Counted from the first letter of the stretch, positions 34,495 to 43,389 are shown. The stretch is 48,682 nt of DNA from Bacteroidales bacterium UBA5833 (GCA_002433025.1 DJGZ01000057.1:1-48682); one strand, 5' to 3'. Made by a program: numbers and translations. Notes: generated from the letters alone by a model not told the origin.

Positions 34495-36534
34495 ATGCCA
34501 GAATCAGCCGGATATTTCACATTGCCCGGGAACCTGAAAGTTGTTCCTGAAAGGTTCACCATTTCAGAAGTGCTGCATCTGAGGGCCTTGCAACATCCCG
34601 ATAAGCCTGTCTTCACCTACCTTCATGATGGCATCCATGCCCGGGAAACCGTTACTTTCAGGGAGTTCGACGAACAGGTGACTGCACTTGCACAAAGGCT
34701 TGAAGGCAAATCGCTGAAAGGCGGAAGGGTACTTATGTTTTATCCTCCGGGCATTGATTTCCTGCGGGCACTTTTTGCCTGTCTGAGGAGCGGAATTGTT
34801 GCCGTCCCGGCCTATCCTCCCCGTAAAAACAGAAAGTTGAACCGCATCCATGCCATCGTAAAAGATTGCTCGCCAGCTGCCATTTTAGCAACGGATTCGA
34901 TTGCCCGCGACCTGGAACGTAACTTTTCGGAAGATGAGTTACTCAGCAAAATACCCTGGTTGATCACCAATACAGAAAATCAGGAAAGCACCGGAACATT
35001 TTCATTTTCTCCGGCACCCGGAGACCTTGCGTTTATTCAATACACCTCCGGATCGACCGGCACCCCCAAAGGGGTGATGATCAGCCACCGGAATATCATG
35101 GTCAACTCCCGCAATCTTCACCTGCATTTTCACACCGACGACTCTTCCCGTTCAGTGATGTGGCTCCCCCAGTTTCATGATATGGGGCTGCTGCTGGGTG
35201 TTTTCCAACCGGTTTTCACCGGCTATCACGCTGTTTTCATGTCACCGGTAAGCTTTGCCGGCAAACCATACAACTGGCTGAAAGCCATCACAGACTACAA
35301 AGGGACCTTCAGCGGGGGACCGAACTTCGCTTTTGACCACTGCGTTGAAAAGATAAGTCCTGAAGAGCGGGCGACCCTCGACCTGTCTTCTCTCCGAATG
35401 GTTTTTAACGGGGCGGAGCCGGTTCGTTACGAGACCTTGCAAAGGTTCAGTGAAACATTCAGGGAATCGGGGCTTCCGCAAGGCGTATTATTCCCCGGCT
35501 ACGGCATGGCTGAAACCACCCTCTCCATTGCAGTGTCGGACAAAGGGACAAAAAGGCCGTATCTTTCCGTTGACAGTTCACAACTCAGGGAGAACCGGCT
35601 AGTTCCTGTGGAGGATCAACATCCGCTGGCCGTAAAAATTGTATCTAACGGAGCCGCTCAGGGCGATACGGAAATCATGATTGCCGACCCGGATACGCTT
35701 ATGCCGGCCAGCCATGAGCAGGTGGGCGAAATCCTTGTAAGCGGCCTTTCAGTGGCCATGGGCTACTGGAACAATGAAGCGCTGAACAACGAAATCTTCA
35801 GGGTAATCATCCCGGGAAGGGAAGGAAAAACCTGGCTGCGTACGGGCGACCTGGGATTTATTTACGAAGGGGAGTTGTACATTACCGGCCGGATAAAAGA
35901 CATCATCATCATCCGTGGAAGAAATTATTATCCCCAGGATATCGAATTAATTGCTGAGGGAAGCCATCTCTCTGTCAGAAAAAACTACTGCGCCGCTTTT
36001 TCCGTGGAGCACAAAGGTGAAGAACAGCTATGCATCGTGGCCGAGCTGCAGCGCACCTTCCTCAGGCGCCCCGACACAGCGGCCATAACTGAATCCATTG
36101 CTGAGGCAGTTGCAGGTGAGTTTGAAATCCGTCCGTGGAAGGTTATACTGATAAAAACCGGCAGCCTTGAGAAAACCTCCAGCGGTAAGATTATGCGGCG
36201 GGCTGCAAAGGAAGCCCTGCTTTCAGGAACATTGGAAATTATAGCTCAGAAGCAATTTGAACAGGAATCATTACCGGCTGATTACCCGCTGCCGGAAACC
36301 GGTTCATTGTCAGAATTTATGATTAACTGGGCTTCAGGCAGGCTTAACGGAGGCATGCCCGTGGATAGGAACAAACCGCTCGTATCTTACGGCCTCGATT
36401 CAATCAGGGCGGTTGAACTCTCCGATGAAACCAGCAGGATTTTCGGTTTTGAATGGCCCCCTTACCTGTTCTTCGAAGGGCTGACCATTGCAGAAATGGC
36501 TGAAGAAGGCGAGAAACTCATGAAGAAAGGCTGA
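34495..36534 (+). CDS. Fatty acyl-AMP ligase fused to an acyl carrier protein
   Basis: 679 residues. Residues 1-580 are an adenylate-forming FAAL-type enzyme with PAYPPRKNRKLNRIHAIV, P-loop YTSGSTGTPKGVMISHRN (183-200), LPQFHDMGLL, MVFNGAEPVR, PGYGMAETTLS and GRIKDIIIIRGRNYYPQDIE, a signature of fatty acyl-AMP ligases rather than CoA ligases. Residues about 605-679 are an ACP with the phosphopantetheine site GLDSIRAVEL (Ser636). The enzyme would adenylate a fatty or related acid and load it onto its own ACP. No ketosynthase or condensation domain follows, so the acyl group must go to a separate enzyme. It is convergent with a free ACP gene (18-bp gap) and divergent from KAS III. Confidence 0.92.
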   Translation: MPESAGYFTLPGNLKVVPERFTISEVLHLRALQHPDKPVFTYLHDGIHARETVTFREFDEQVTALAQRLEGKSLKGGRVLMFYPPGIDFLRALFACLRSGIVAVPAYPPRKNRKLNRIHAIVKDCSPAAILATDSIARDLERNFSEDELLSKIPWLITNTENQESTGTFSFSPAPGDLAFIQYTSGSTGTPKGVMISHRNIMVNSRNLHLHFHTDDSSRSVMWLPQFHDMGLLLGVFQPVFTGYHAVFMSPVSFAGKPYNWLKAITDYKGTFSGGPNFAFDHCVEKISPEERATLDLSSLRMVFNGAEPVRYETLQRFSETFRESGLPQGVLFPGYGMAETTLSIAVSDKGTKRPYLSVDSSQLRENRLVPVEDQHPLAVKIVSNGAAQGDTEIMIADPDTLMPASHEQVGEILVSGLSVAMGYWNNEALNNEIFRVIIPGREGKTWLRTGDLGFIYEGELYITGRIKDIIIIRGRNYYPQDIELIAEGSHLSVRKNYCAAFSVEHKGEEQLCIVAELQRTFLRRPDTAAITESIAEAVAGEFEIRPWKVILIKTGSLEKTSSGKIMRRAAKEALLSGTLEIIAQKQFEQESLPADYPLPETGSLSEFMINWASGRLNGGMPVDRNKPLVSYGLDSIRAVELSDETSRIFGFEWPPYLFFEGLTIAEMAEEGEKLMKKG

Positions 36535-36552
36535 AAATCAACCGTCAGCAGA

Positions 36553-36786
36553 TCAACTGACCCTCTCTTCAATAATCCTGTAAATATCCGCAACCGTCTT
36601 CGAACTGGCAATATCTTCCGCATTGATAGCAACGTCGTATTCAGTCTTAACCATGGCAATCAGGATCAGTGCATTGATGGAATTCCATTCAAACACTTCC
36701 CTGAAAATACTTTCCGGCTTCAGGGTTCCGGGTGTCAGGTCATCAAATTCCTCTTCAATGCGCGTAATAAAGTCGTCAATGTTCAT
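36553..36786 (-). CDS. Free-standing acyl carrier protein with atypical NSI motif
   Basis: 77 residues from the ATG at 36786 (MNIDDFITRIEEEF). The fold pattern is that of an ACP: helix I, a loop, then FREVFEWNSINALILIAMV with Ser36 as the predicted phosphopantetheine site, and helix III/IV with INAEDIASSKTVADIY. The residue before the serine is Asn rather than the usual Asp of DSL. A frame running 9 codons further upstream exists but crosses the -7 box at 36811-36818, so the shorter start is preferred. It is a carrier distinct from the one fused to the FAAL. It could receive acyl groups from the KAS III/SDR pair or from the second ligase. Confidence 0.85.
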   Translation of the reverse strand: MNIDDFITRIEEEFDDLTPGTLKPESIFREVFEWNSINALILIAMVKTEYDVAINAEDIASSKTVADIYRIIEERVS

Positions 36787-36810
36787 AAGCTGCGAAGTTA
36801 ATTCAAGCGG

Positions 36811-36818
36811 CAAAGTTA
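36811..36818 (-). promoter_or_regulatory. -7 box for the ACP gene
   Basis: CAAAGTTA reads TAACTTTG on the minus strand, a full TAnnTTTG match 25 bp before the ATG at 36786. It supports the shorter ACP start. Confidence 0.5.
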
Positions 36819-36930
36819 GAAAGTTTCAGATACCAATACAGCAGCGCCAGAAAATGTAAAAGGAAATTCTGCCCTCCGGGTTAAAAGTATTTACTAATAT
36901 TGCCACCGGAACAAGAATCCGGGAATAGAA

Positions 36931-38418
36931 ATGACCGAAAAAAAGAAGAGAAAACTGCTTCTGATAAATCCCATAAACCAGCACCGGCTCGGCTTTTCGA
37001 ATGATCCCAGTACCAGTTACATGCCATTGGGGCTGGGCATTATTGCCGCGCTTACACCCGAACATTGGGAGGTTGAACTGATTGATGAGAGTTTTGAACT
37101 GTGTACCTTCCGGCCTGCCGATATGGTTGGCTTCACTGCATTTACGGCCAATGCCTTCCGCGCTTATGAGCTTGCCGCTATGTTCAGAAGTCAGGAGGTG
37201 CATACCGTGATGGGCGGCATCCATGCCAGCATGATGCCCGAAGAGGTAGTAAACTACGTTGATACTACGGTTTCGGGCGAAGCCGAACTGGTCTGGCCTC
37301 AGGTAATCAGGGATTTTGAGGAGGGCAGAATTCAGAAATTATACCAGGGCGGAATTACCCCGGTTGATAAAATACCGCTTGTCCGCAGAGAGATTTACAG
37401 GAAATACCCCTATGTATATGATCTGATACAAATTTCCCGTGGCTGTCCCATGGGCTGCGACTTCTGCTCGGTCACCAAAATGTGTGGTTCGAAATACCGT
37501 GAACGCCCGGTTGAAGAGGTGCTTGATGAACTGGAACAGACTGACAGACCGCTGTTGTTTATTGTTGATGACCATCTGATCAACACCAATAAAGGGGCGG
37601 AGGAGCGGGCCATCCGGCTTTTCAGGGGAATGGTTGAGCGGAAAATCAACAAGTTGTGGTTCGGGCAGGCGGCCATGAATTTTGCCGATAACGATGAAGT
37701 GCTGCACTGGGCGGCCAAAAGCGGCTGCACCCTGATATTGCTGGGCATCGAAGCCGAAAAACCCGAAGCCCTCAAGGACGCGCGCAAAAGACTGAACCTG
37801 AAAAGGGGGGTCGATTATTACCAGGAAGCCTTCAGAAAAATCCACAAACACGGTATCGCCGTCCTGGGTGCCATGATCTTCGGTATGGAGAGCGACAACA
37901 CGCAGGATTTATACAACCGCATGGAATTTTGCCTGAACAGCGGCATTGATGCCATGCAAACCAGCATTATGACACCCTTGCCGGGAACCGACCTGTTCTT
38001 CCGGCTGCGCGATCAGAAAAAAATCGATCTCTGTAATTATCCTGAAGACTGGAAACATTACCACTTCAAGGAAGCCACGATGGGTACCAACCATATGACC
38101 CGCGAAGAGTTGCAGCAGACCATGCGCGACATCTGGATGAAGCTTTACAAAAAGGATAATATCCGTAAAATGATGTTTAAAACATTGTGGCGGACCGGAA
38201 ACTTCAAGGCTGCTTACTGGGTTTACGGAACCAATCACAATTACGGGCGCATTGTGCTGGAGGACCTGCTCGGGGATCAGCCGGGCAACCTTAACCGCAA
38301 CCTCGAATGGATAGGCAGAAAACGTTCATGGTATATCCGCCTGACCAATCCCGTGCTGACCATTATGTACGCCATCTGGTGGAAATATATGGTAAGGCGG
38401 TTTACCGGCAGGCATTAA
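36931..38418 (+). CDS. B12-binding-type radical SAM protein
   Basis: 495 residues. The N-terminal 150 residues form a Rossmann-like cobalamin-binding-type domain (LLLINPINQ, MPLGLGIIAALTPE, VMGGIHASMMPEEV), without the classical DxHxxG motif. The radical SAM core has the 4Fe-4S motif RGCPMGCDFC (Cys172, Cys176, Cys179), followed by FIVDDHLINTNKGAEE and GTDLFFRLRDQ. The C-terminal 100 residues are family-specific and not recognised. Relatives include BchE, HpnR and various methyltransferases and cyclases acting on lipids or unactivated carbons. In this setting an acyl chain or lipid is a reasonable target, but that is inference. Its stop shares TTAA with the convergent sulfotransferase stop. 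Confidence 0.87.
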   Translation: MTEKKKRKLLLINPINQHRLGFSNDPSTSYMPLGLGIIAALTPEHWEVELIDESFELCTFRPADMVGFTAFTANAFRAYELAAMFRSQEVHTVMGGIHASMMPEEVVNYVDTTVSGEAELVWPQVIRDFEEGRIQKLYQGGITPVDKIPLVRREIYRKYPYVYDLIQISRGCPMGCDFCSVTKMCGSKYRERPVEEVLDELEQTDRPLLFIVDDHLINTNKGAEERAIRLFRGMVERKINKLWFGQAAMNFADNDEVLHWAAKSGCTLILLGIEAEKPEALKDARKRLNLKRGVDYYQEAFRKIHKHGIAVLGAMIFGMESDNTQDLYNRMEFCLNSGIDAMQTSIMTPLPGTDLFFRLRDQKKIDLCNYPEDWKHYHFKEATMGTNHMTREELQQTMRDIWMKLYKKDNIRKMMFKTLWRTGNFKAAYWVYGTNHNYGRIVLEDLLGDQPGNLNRNLEWIGRKRSWYIRLTNPVLTIMYAIWWKYMVRRFTGRH

Positions 38419-39464
38419 CCGCCGGGTTTTCGGGTGGCAGCTTTGCGGTATATCTTGTAAAACACCTGCAATTTAAGAAAAACCCATGAAGCCGGTCCGT
38501 AAGGCAACAGACTGCCCAGCCGCATGGCCGAGTTCATCATACGGGCGTACACCAACACCGGCAACGATCTGAGCCACAGCAACGGATAACTACCCCTGAA
38601 CTCCCTTTCATAACCATGCTCGTCTGCATTGCGACCGGCAACCATATCCATAACCTTTACCTCTGCCGGAGTCAGCGCGTCTTTCCAGATGGCAATGCGG
38701 CCCGTGTTTACCGGTTTCATCAGGCTCTCATGGTTACGGATCTGGTATTCGGCGGCGCGCTCTTTGGCACCTTCCAGCTTTTTCCGGTATTCAAGCTGCT
38801 CCGGATAGAACTCCAGATTCAGAAAGCTGCAGATTTCCCGGGTTTTCTCCTCAGGGGCAGCGGCCAGGTCCTCATAACGCAGGCGGAGTACCTGATCAGG
38901 CGCTTTGCGGATAATTTTGTCCATCAGCTTGTTGGCCCTGACCCAGCGATAGGCGATCAGGGCCGGAATGGGCGCTTCGAAGGTTACCTTTCGCAACGAA
39001 ACCAGGTTGTCGCGGTAATCCCGGGTAATGTGTATGAATTTCGCGTCCGGAAACATCCTGAACAGGCGGTCGGCATAAAAGGAATAAACCGGATTTTTAT
39101 CGCCGAACCAAAGTGTTTCAGCCTTGTCGAACACCGACTGGTATCCCTGGTAAACCAGCCTTATCAGCAGGTGAAAACTGATTTCACCCTGATGACTGAG
39201 TATCCGCTCCTTCAACCCCTCTTTCTCCACCCTCCAGCGTTCGAAATAGGGTTGCCTGCTCAGGTCGGCATAGAGTTTATCCACGGCGGTCATATCCCAG
39301 GTTCTCACTTTTTTGTACTTGCGGTACAGATTCAGAATTACCGGGCTTTCAAAAGGAATTACCACATTGGGGTGCGCGTCGAAGATGGAGCGCAACAGCG
39401 TGGTGCCCGAACGCGGCCGGCCGATGATAAAAAAGAAAGGGACGTTTTCAGGACTTGTTGTCAT
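38415..39464 (-). CDS. PAPS-dependent sulfotransferase family protein
   Basis: 349 residues. The 5'-phosphosulfate loop is IIGRPRSGTTLLRSIF (13-28). The 3'-phosphate-binding motif is HITRDYRDNLVSLR (about 146-159). Helical regions typical of Sulfotransfer_3-type proteins fill the rest. It would transfer sulfate from PAPS to a hydroxyl or amino group of a sugar or lipid; the acceptor is unknown. It is the last of three coupled genes: its ATG overlaps the stop of the acyl ligase by 4 bp (39461-39464), which itself starts 8 bp after the TMTC-like gene. Its stop overlaps the radical SAM stop. No PAPS synthesis genes are in the window. Confidence 0.85.
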   Translation of the reverse strand: MTTSPENVPFFFIIGRPRSGTTLLRSIFDAHPNVVIPFESPVILNLYRKYKKVRTWDMTAVDKLYADLSRQPYFERWRVEKEGLKERILSHQGEISFHLLIRLVYQGYQSVFDKAETLWFGDKNPVYSFYADRLFRMFPDAKFIHITRDYRDNLVSLRKVTFEAPIPALIAYRWVRANKLMDKIIRKAPDQVLRLRYEDLAAAPEEKTREICSFLNLEFYPEQLEYRKKLEGAKERAAEYQIRNHESLMKPVNTGRIAIWKDALTPAEVKVMDMVAGRNADEHGYEREFRGSYPLLWLRSLPVLVYARMMNSAMRLGSLLPYGPASWVFLKLQVFYKIYRKAATRKPGG

Positions 39465-41164
39465 ACGTTTAAATTGGCGGCCATTAAAGTTACCGCGGCA
39501 AAATCGCCGGCCAGATACCTTTGCATCAGCTTATAGCGCTGCAACTTACCACTTGATGTTTTCGGAATTTCATTGGATTTAACCATCACAAGTTCATCAA
39601 TGGTAATGCCCAGGTTGGCCCGCAGCAGGTTGCGCAACTGCCTGAAGGTCTCCGTGGCCTTTTCACCGGGTGAACCGGCCAGAAAAGCGATCACCTTATC
39701 GTGCCCCGTTTCGCGGCTGGTGGTGCCACCAAAACAAACCTTGCCATAACTGATCTCGTCGACGGTGCAGGCCATGGTTTCCAGATCGTTGGCAAAATAG
39801 TTGCGTCCGTTTTTGAAAATAATGTCTTTGTGCCTGCCGCTCACATAAAGGTTGCCTTTATAAAAGAAACCGATATCGCCTGTGCGGAGCCATTCTCCGC
39901 AGAAAGCTGCCCGGGTGGCATCGGGTTTTTGGTAATATCCTCCGGTGATACCGGGTCCTTTCAACTGAATGTGGCCTGTCATTCCGTCCTCTACCGGGCT
40001 GTCGTCATGACCAGTGATACGGATCCACGTGTCGTTCAGGGCAATGCCCACGCCCGACAGCAGCCGGGCACCCGGATCATCCACCGGTACCTCCGCGGCC
40101 ATGCCCTCCATATCGAGTTTGACCGCATCAAAGGCGGTGATTACCGAAGGCTGCATCAGGGGTGTAAATGAAATGGCCAGCGTGGCTTCGGCCATCCCGT
40201 AAACCGGCATCATGGCTTCGGGCCTGAACCCGAAGGGCTTCAGGCGCTCCACAAAATCGTTCATAATCTGCACCGAAATCGGCTCTGCCCCGTTGAGCAT
40301 GGCCTTCATCGAAGAAAAGTCCCAGTCCGGCAGGGTCTTTTTCCTGCTCAGATAGCGAAGTACCAGCGCCAGCCCGAAGTTCGGACAGCCGGTAACGTTA
40401 ATCCGGGACCCGCTCATCAGATCAAGCCACAAACCGGGATTCTTTATAAAATCTATCGTTTCGGTGTGAAACTGATAAATGGAGCAATAAAGTGGTACCA
40501 GATGGTACCCGATCAGCCCCATATCGTGGAACAAAGGCATCCAGTTGCCGGTGCGGTCAGGGAAATGCAGATCAAGACCGATCCGGATGGCATCCATATT
40601 TACCATCAGGTTGCGATGGGTAAGCATAATGCCTTTGGGATCGCCCGTGCTGCCCGACGAAAACTGCACAAATGCCAGGTCGCCGGACTGCAGATGCGGT
40701 GCTTCAAAGTTTCCGCTACAGTCAAGATCATTGACATGTTTAACTTTTTCAGCAGGAAGCCCATCAGCCTCAGTCATTGCCTCACTGAAAAATATATAAG
40801 GTTCTCCGAACTGCCGGTAAACATTTTTCAGTTTCTCCACGGCGGGGTTGTATCCCGAAAAGGTAAGGGGCGGCTGGAGCACCGTAGGTACTACCCCCGC
40901 CAGGAAGCAGGCCCACAACAGGGTGATGGTTTCCCGGTTCTGCCGGGTTGCAATGATGGCCTTGTCGCAGGGCTGCATCCCAAGCGCCTGCAATCCGCAG
41001 GCCAGCGTTGTGGCTTCACGCTGCAGTTCAGCGTATGTTTGTCTGTCAATTTCCCCTTGCTCGTCCATATAGCCGATATACAATGGCTCCGGAAAAGCAG
41101 CGGCCCGTTTCAGCAAATCGGGCAGGGTAAGCTCAGGCTGATAATAAACAGTGATTTCGGGCAT
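39461..41164 (-). CDS. Second fatty acyl-AMP ligase-like adenylate-forming enzyme
   Basis: 567 residues. FAAL-like features are PTVLQPPLTFSGYNPAVEKL, the P-loop FSSGSTGDPKGIMLTHRN (168-185), MPLFHDMGLIGYH, MLNGAEPIS, PVYGMAEATLAIS, VSGRHKDIIFKNGRNYFAND and the C-terminal lysine motif KTSSGKLQRYKL. No carrier domain is attached, unlike the ligase at 34495. It would activate a carboxylic acid as an acyl adenylate and pass it to a carrier (perhaps the free ACP) or to CoA. It is translationally coupled to the sulfotransferase and lies 8 bp after the GT-C/TPR membrane protein, so these three should act on one product. Confidence 0.88.
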   Translation of the reverse strand: MPEITVYYQPELTLPDLLKRAAAFPEPLYIGYMDEQGEIDRQTYAELQREATTLACGLQALGMQPCDKAIIATRQNRETITLLWACFLAGVVPTVLQPPLTFSGYNPAVEKLKNVYRQFGEPYIFFSEAMTEADGLPAEKVKHVNDLDCSGNFEAPHLQSGDLAFVQFSSGSTGDPKGIMLTHRNLMVNMDAIRIGLDLHFPDRTGNWMPLFHDMGLIGYHLVPLYCSIYQFHTETIDFIKNPGLWLDLMSGSRINVTGCPNFGLALVLRYLSRKKTLPDWDFSSMKAMLNGAEPISVQIMNDFVERLKPFGFRPEAMMPVYGMAEATLAISFTPLMQPSVITAFDAVKLDMEGMAAEVPVDDPGARLLSGVGIALNDTWIRITGHDDSPVEDGMTGHIQLKGPGITGGYYQKPDATRAAFCGEWLRTGDIGFFYKGNLYVSGRHKDIIFKNGRNYFANDLETMACTVDEISYGKVCFGGTTSRETGHDKVIAFLAGSPGEKATETFRQLRNLLRANLGITIDELVMVKSNEIPKTSSGKLQRYKLMQRYLAGDFAAVTLMAANLNV

Positions 41165-41172
41165 TGGCAGTT

Positions 41173-43188
41173 CTATTGTTGAGGCCGTCCTGAACGGCGC
41201 GCAAGGTCAAGATAGTAATCAGCTTTCACGGAATCGCCAACCTTCTGGAAGTAATTCCGGAGCCGCATATTGAGTTCAAAATTATTCGGATTGATCCGGA
41301 TGGCCTGCTCAAAATACTCCAGGGCTTTGGCGGCATCCCCGCCACGCATGGCATAAGTGCCCAGGTTGATGTAGGGCAGGTCGAGACCGGGCTCTATTGT
41401 TATAATGTCTTCATTCAGGGCAACGGCCTTTTCGGTTTGTCCGGTTTTCTGATACAACAAAGCAAGGTTCGACATGGCCTTGATTTCATATGGTTGCAAT
41501 TCCAGCGCCCTTTCGTAATTCGGAATGGCCTTTTCGGGCTGATCAGTCACCTGATAAGTGTAACCCAGATTGTAAAATGCAGCCGTAAACTGCGGATTGT
41601 GCTCCACGGCTTTCTCAAAATACTGTATTGCCGAATCGGACTCGTTGAGCAGTAGCAGAAATGATTCACCCAGGTTATTCCAGGCATCGGCATAGGCAGG
41701 ATACACCCGGGTTGCCTGTTTAAAATGCCTGATGCATATTTGAGCATCAGGAATAATCTGCTTGCGTGGCACACCCGATTTCAGTCTTTCCACAACCGAC
41801 GAACGCAGATTAGTGGCGTAGATAAAATTTGCTTTTGCTGATTGCTCCAGGTAGGACATATCCGCAGCATAAAGGGTCAGCTCATCCTCCCAGTCGCGGT
41901 TGCGGTCGATGGTTTTGGCGGCAGCCGGGATTGCCAGGATAACCGATATCAGAATAACATAATTACGCACCTTGGCCGGAACATGCTTTGATTCAACTAA
42001 GGGCCCGAAAATCCTGAAGATGCCGTAAACCAGCGTAAGCACAAATCCCAGGGAAGCGATGTAAAGAAAGCGTTCGGCTACAATTCCCGTGGGCGGTGCA
42101 ATCAGGTTGGAAAACAATGAGATATTTACCAGATAGAAAAGTATGGCGAATGAAAGCAGGTGCTTTTCCCTGATTTTCCATAATGCAAATCCAAGCAATC
42201 CCAAATGAATCAGCAGCGATAGCCATACCAACGGGTTTGCAAGCCCGGTAACGGGAATCATATCAAAACCATAGTAAAATCCCAGAGGATGCGGGAAAAC
42301 CAGTTTCTGCAGGTAAAACAGCATCACCATCATGGAAGTACCCAGACGTTCGGCAAGGGTGGCACCCATAAGCAGAGGATTCTCGATAAACTGCAGGGAA
42401 CGGGTGGTTTCGCCCAGGAAAAGCCTTGGCAACGCTACCGCAACGGCCAGCACCAGCAGCACAGGAATCAGCATCAGCAATACCTGACGGGGTCTGATAT
42501 CCGTAAAGAAGTAAAACACCAGCGGAATCACCGCCAGAAAAGTCATTACATTGGCTTTGGACAGGTAGCCCAGCCCAAAGAACAAGGCTCCCCAAAAAAT
42601 ATGAACCTTTTTTCCGGTATCATAAAACCTCAGAAAATACCGCAACGACAGCAATGCTCCCAGAAAACTGAGCAGTTCCTCCCTGTTCTTCAGGCTAGCC
42701 ACTACTTCGGTATGCAGAGGGTGCGCCAGGAACAACATCACGGTAAGCAGTGGAAACAACACATGATAGTTACCGAGCAGCCGCCGTAACAGCATAAACA
42801 GCAGGATTCCGGAAAGGGCATAAAGCAGGACATTTATGAAATGGCTCACGTGGGGATTCTCTCCGAAAAACTGCCATTCAAGGGCAAAAGTGGCCTTGGC
42901 CAGCGGGCGGTATCCGAAATTGTGCTGTCCACCCTCCTCGGCATTCAGGTTGATGTAATACGTTGAGAAGATGGCAGGGATGGCCCTGATGCCCTGCTGG
43001 GTGAGGGGGTTCTTTCCGGTTACGTAGACATCGTCGAGCGAGTACCGGTTGCTGATGGTATTTCCGTAGAGAATAAATGTAAATGCCGTGATCAGAAGAC
43101 AGTAAGGCAGATTGCCCCACGATCGGGTGTTTTCCTTCTTTTCCGGTTTGGATGTCAGGGGTTTGCTCTTCTTCTTGGGCGAACTCAT
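41173..43188 (-). CDS. TMTC-like GT-C glycosyltransferase with C-terminal TPR repeats
   Basis: About 671 residues from the ATG at 43188. A short basic lead is followed by some ten transmembrane helices (about 27-470). In the first periplasmic loop is ISNRYSLDDVYVTGKNPL, with the Asp52-Asp53 pair typical of GT-C enzymes, and further on RPLAKATFALEW and LFLAHPLHTEVVASLKNREELLS. The last 190 residues are TPR repeats (AYADAWNNLGESFLLL, AAFYNLGYTYQVTDQPEKAI, KAMSNLALLYQKTGQTEKAV). The layout matches TMTC-type protein O-mannosyltransferases and bacterial homologues, which take a sugar from a lipid-phosphate donor. A frame extends to a TTG at 43230 but is less likely. First gene of the three-gene unit; no clean promoter box was found. 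Confidence 0.85.
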   Translation of the reverse strand: MSSPKKKSKPLTSKPEKKENTRSWGNLPYCLLITAFTFILYGNTISNRYSLDDVYVTGKNPLTQQGIRAIPAIFSTYYINLNAEEGGQHNFGYRPLAKATFALEWQFFGENPHVSHFINVLLYALSGILLFMLLRRLLGNYHVLFPLLTVMLFLAHPLHTEVVASLKNREELLSFLGALLSLRYFLRFYDTGKKVHIFWGALFFGLGYLSKANVMTFLAVIPLVFYFFTDIRPRQVLLMLIPVLLVLAVAVALPRLFLGETTRSLQFIENPLLMGATLAERLGTSMMVMLFYLQKLVFPHPLGFYYGFDMIPVTGLANPLVWLSLLIHLGLLGFALWKIREKHLLSFAILFYLVNISLFSNLIAPPTGIVAERFLYIASLGFVLTLVYGIFRIFGPLVESKHVPAKVRNYVILISVILAIPAAAKTIDRNRDWEDELTLYAADMSYLEQSAKANFIYATNLRSSVVERLKSGVPRKQIIPDAQICIRHFKQATRVYPAYADAWNNLGESFLLLLNESDSAIQYFEKAVEHNPQFTAAFYNLGYTYQVTDQPEKAIPNYERALELQPYEIKAMSNLALLYQKTGQTEKAVALNEDIITIEPGLDLPYINLGTYAMRGGDAAKALEYFEQAIRINPNNFELNMRLRNYFQKVGDSVKADYYLDLARRSGRPQQ

Positions 43189-43359
43189 AATGCACTGGTT
43201 AAGTAAAGCGCCGGATTCAGATCCCGGCAACCGGGCATCTCCGTTTTCAGCCGCAAAGTAACATAAAATTCAGATTGACGCGTAAGTGTTTATCCGGGAG
43301 TTCCCTGCCTCCCGCATGGGCGATTTTGGAATTAATTCGCCGAAAAACTGCATTTTCCC

Positions 43360-43367
43360 TACTTTTG
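43360..43367 (+). promoter_or_regulatory. -7 box for the MBOAT-SGNH pair
   Basis: TACTTTTG is a full TAnnTTTG match 22 bp before the MBOAT ATG at 43390, giving a very short leader. Confidence 0.5.
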
Positions 43368-43389
43368 TCCGGCATAATGCGCCGGCGAC

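Noticed and set aside
34350..34616. 89-codon N-terminal extension of KAS III
   Set aside because: It overlaps the divergent FAAL gene and both promoters, and has no KAS III similarity; the conserved protein begins at 34349.
38616..39536. 306-residue frame antisense to the sulfotransferase
   Set aside because: The sulfotransferase frame has both PAPS motifs; the antisense frame has none.
43189..43230. TTG start extending the TMTC-like protein by 14 residues
   Set aside because: A proper ATG at 43188 is followed by the usual short basic lead; the extension adds nothing recognisable.
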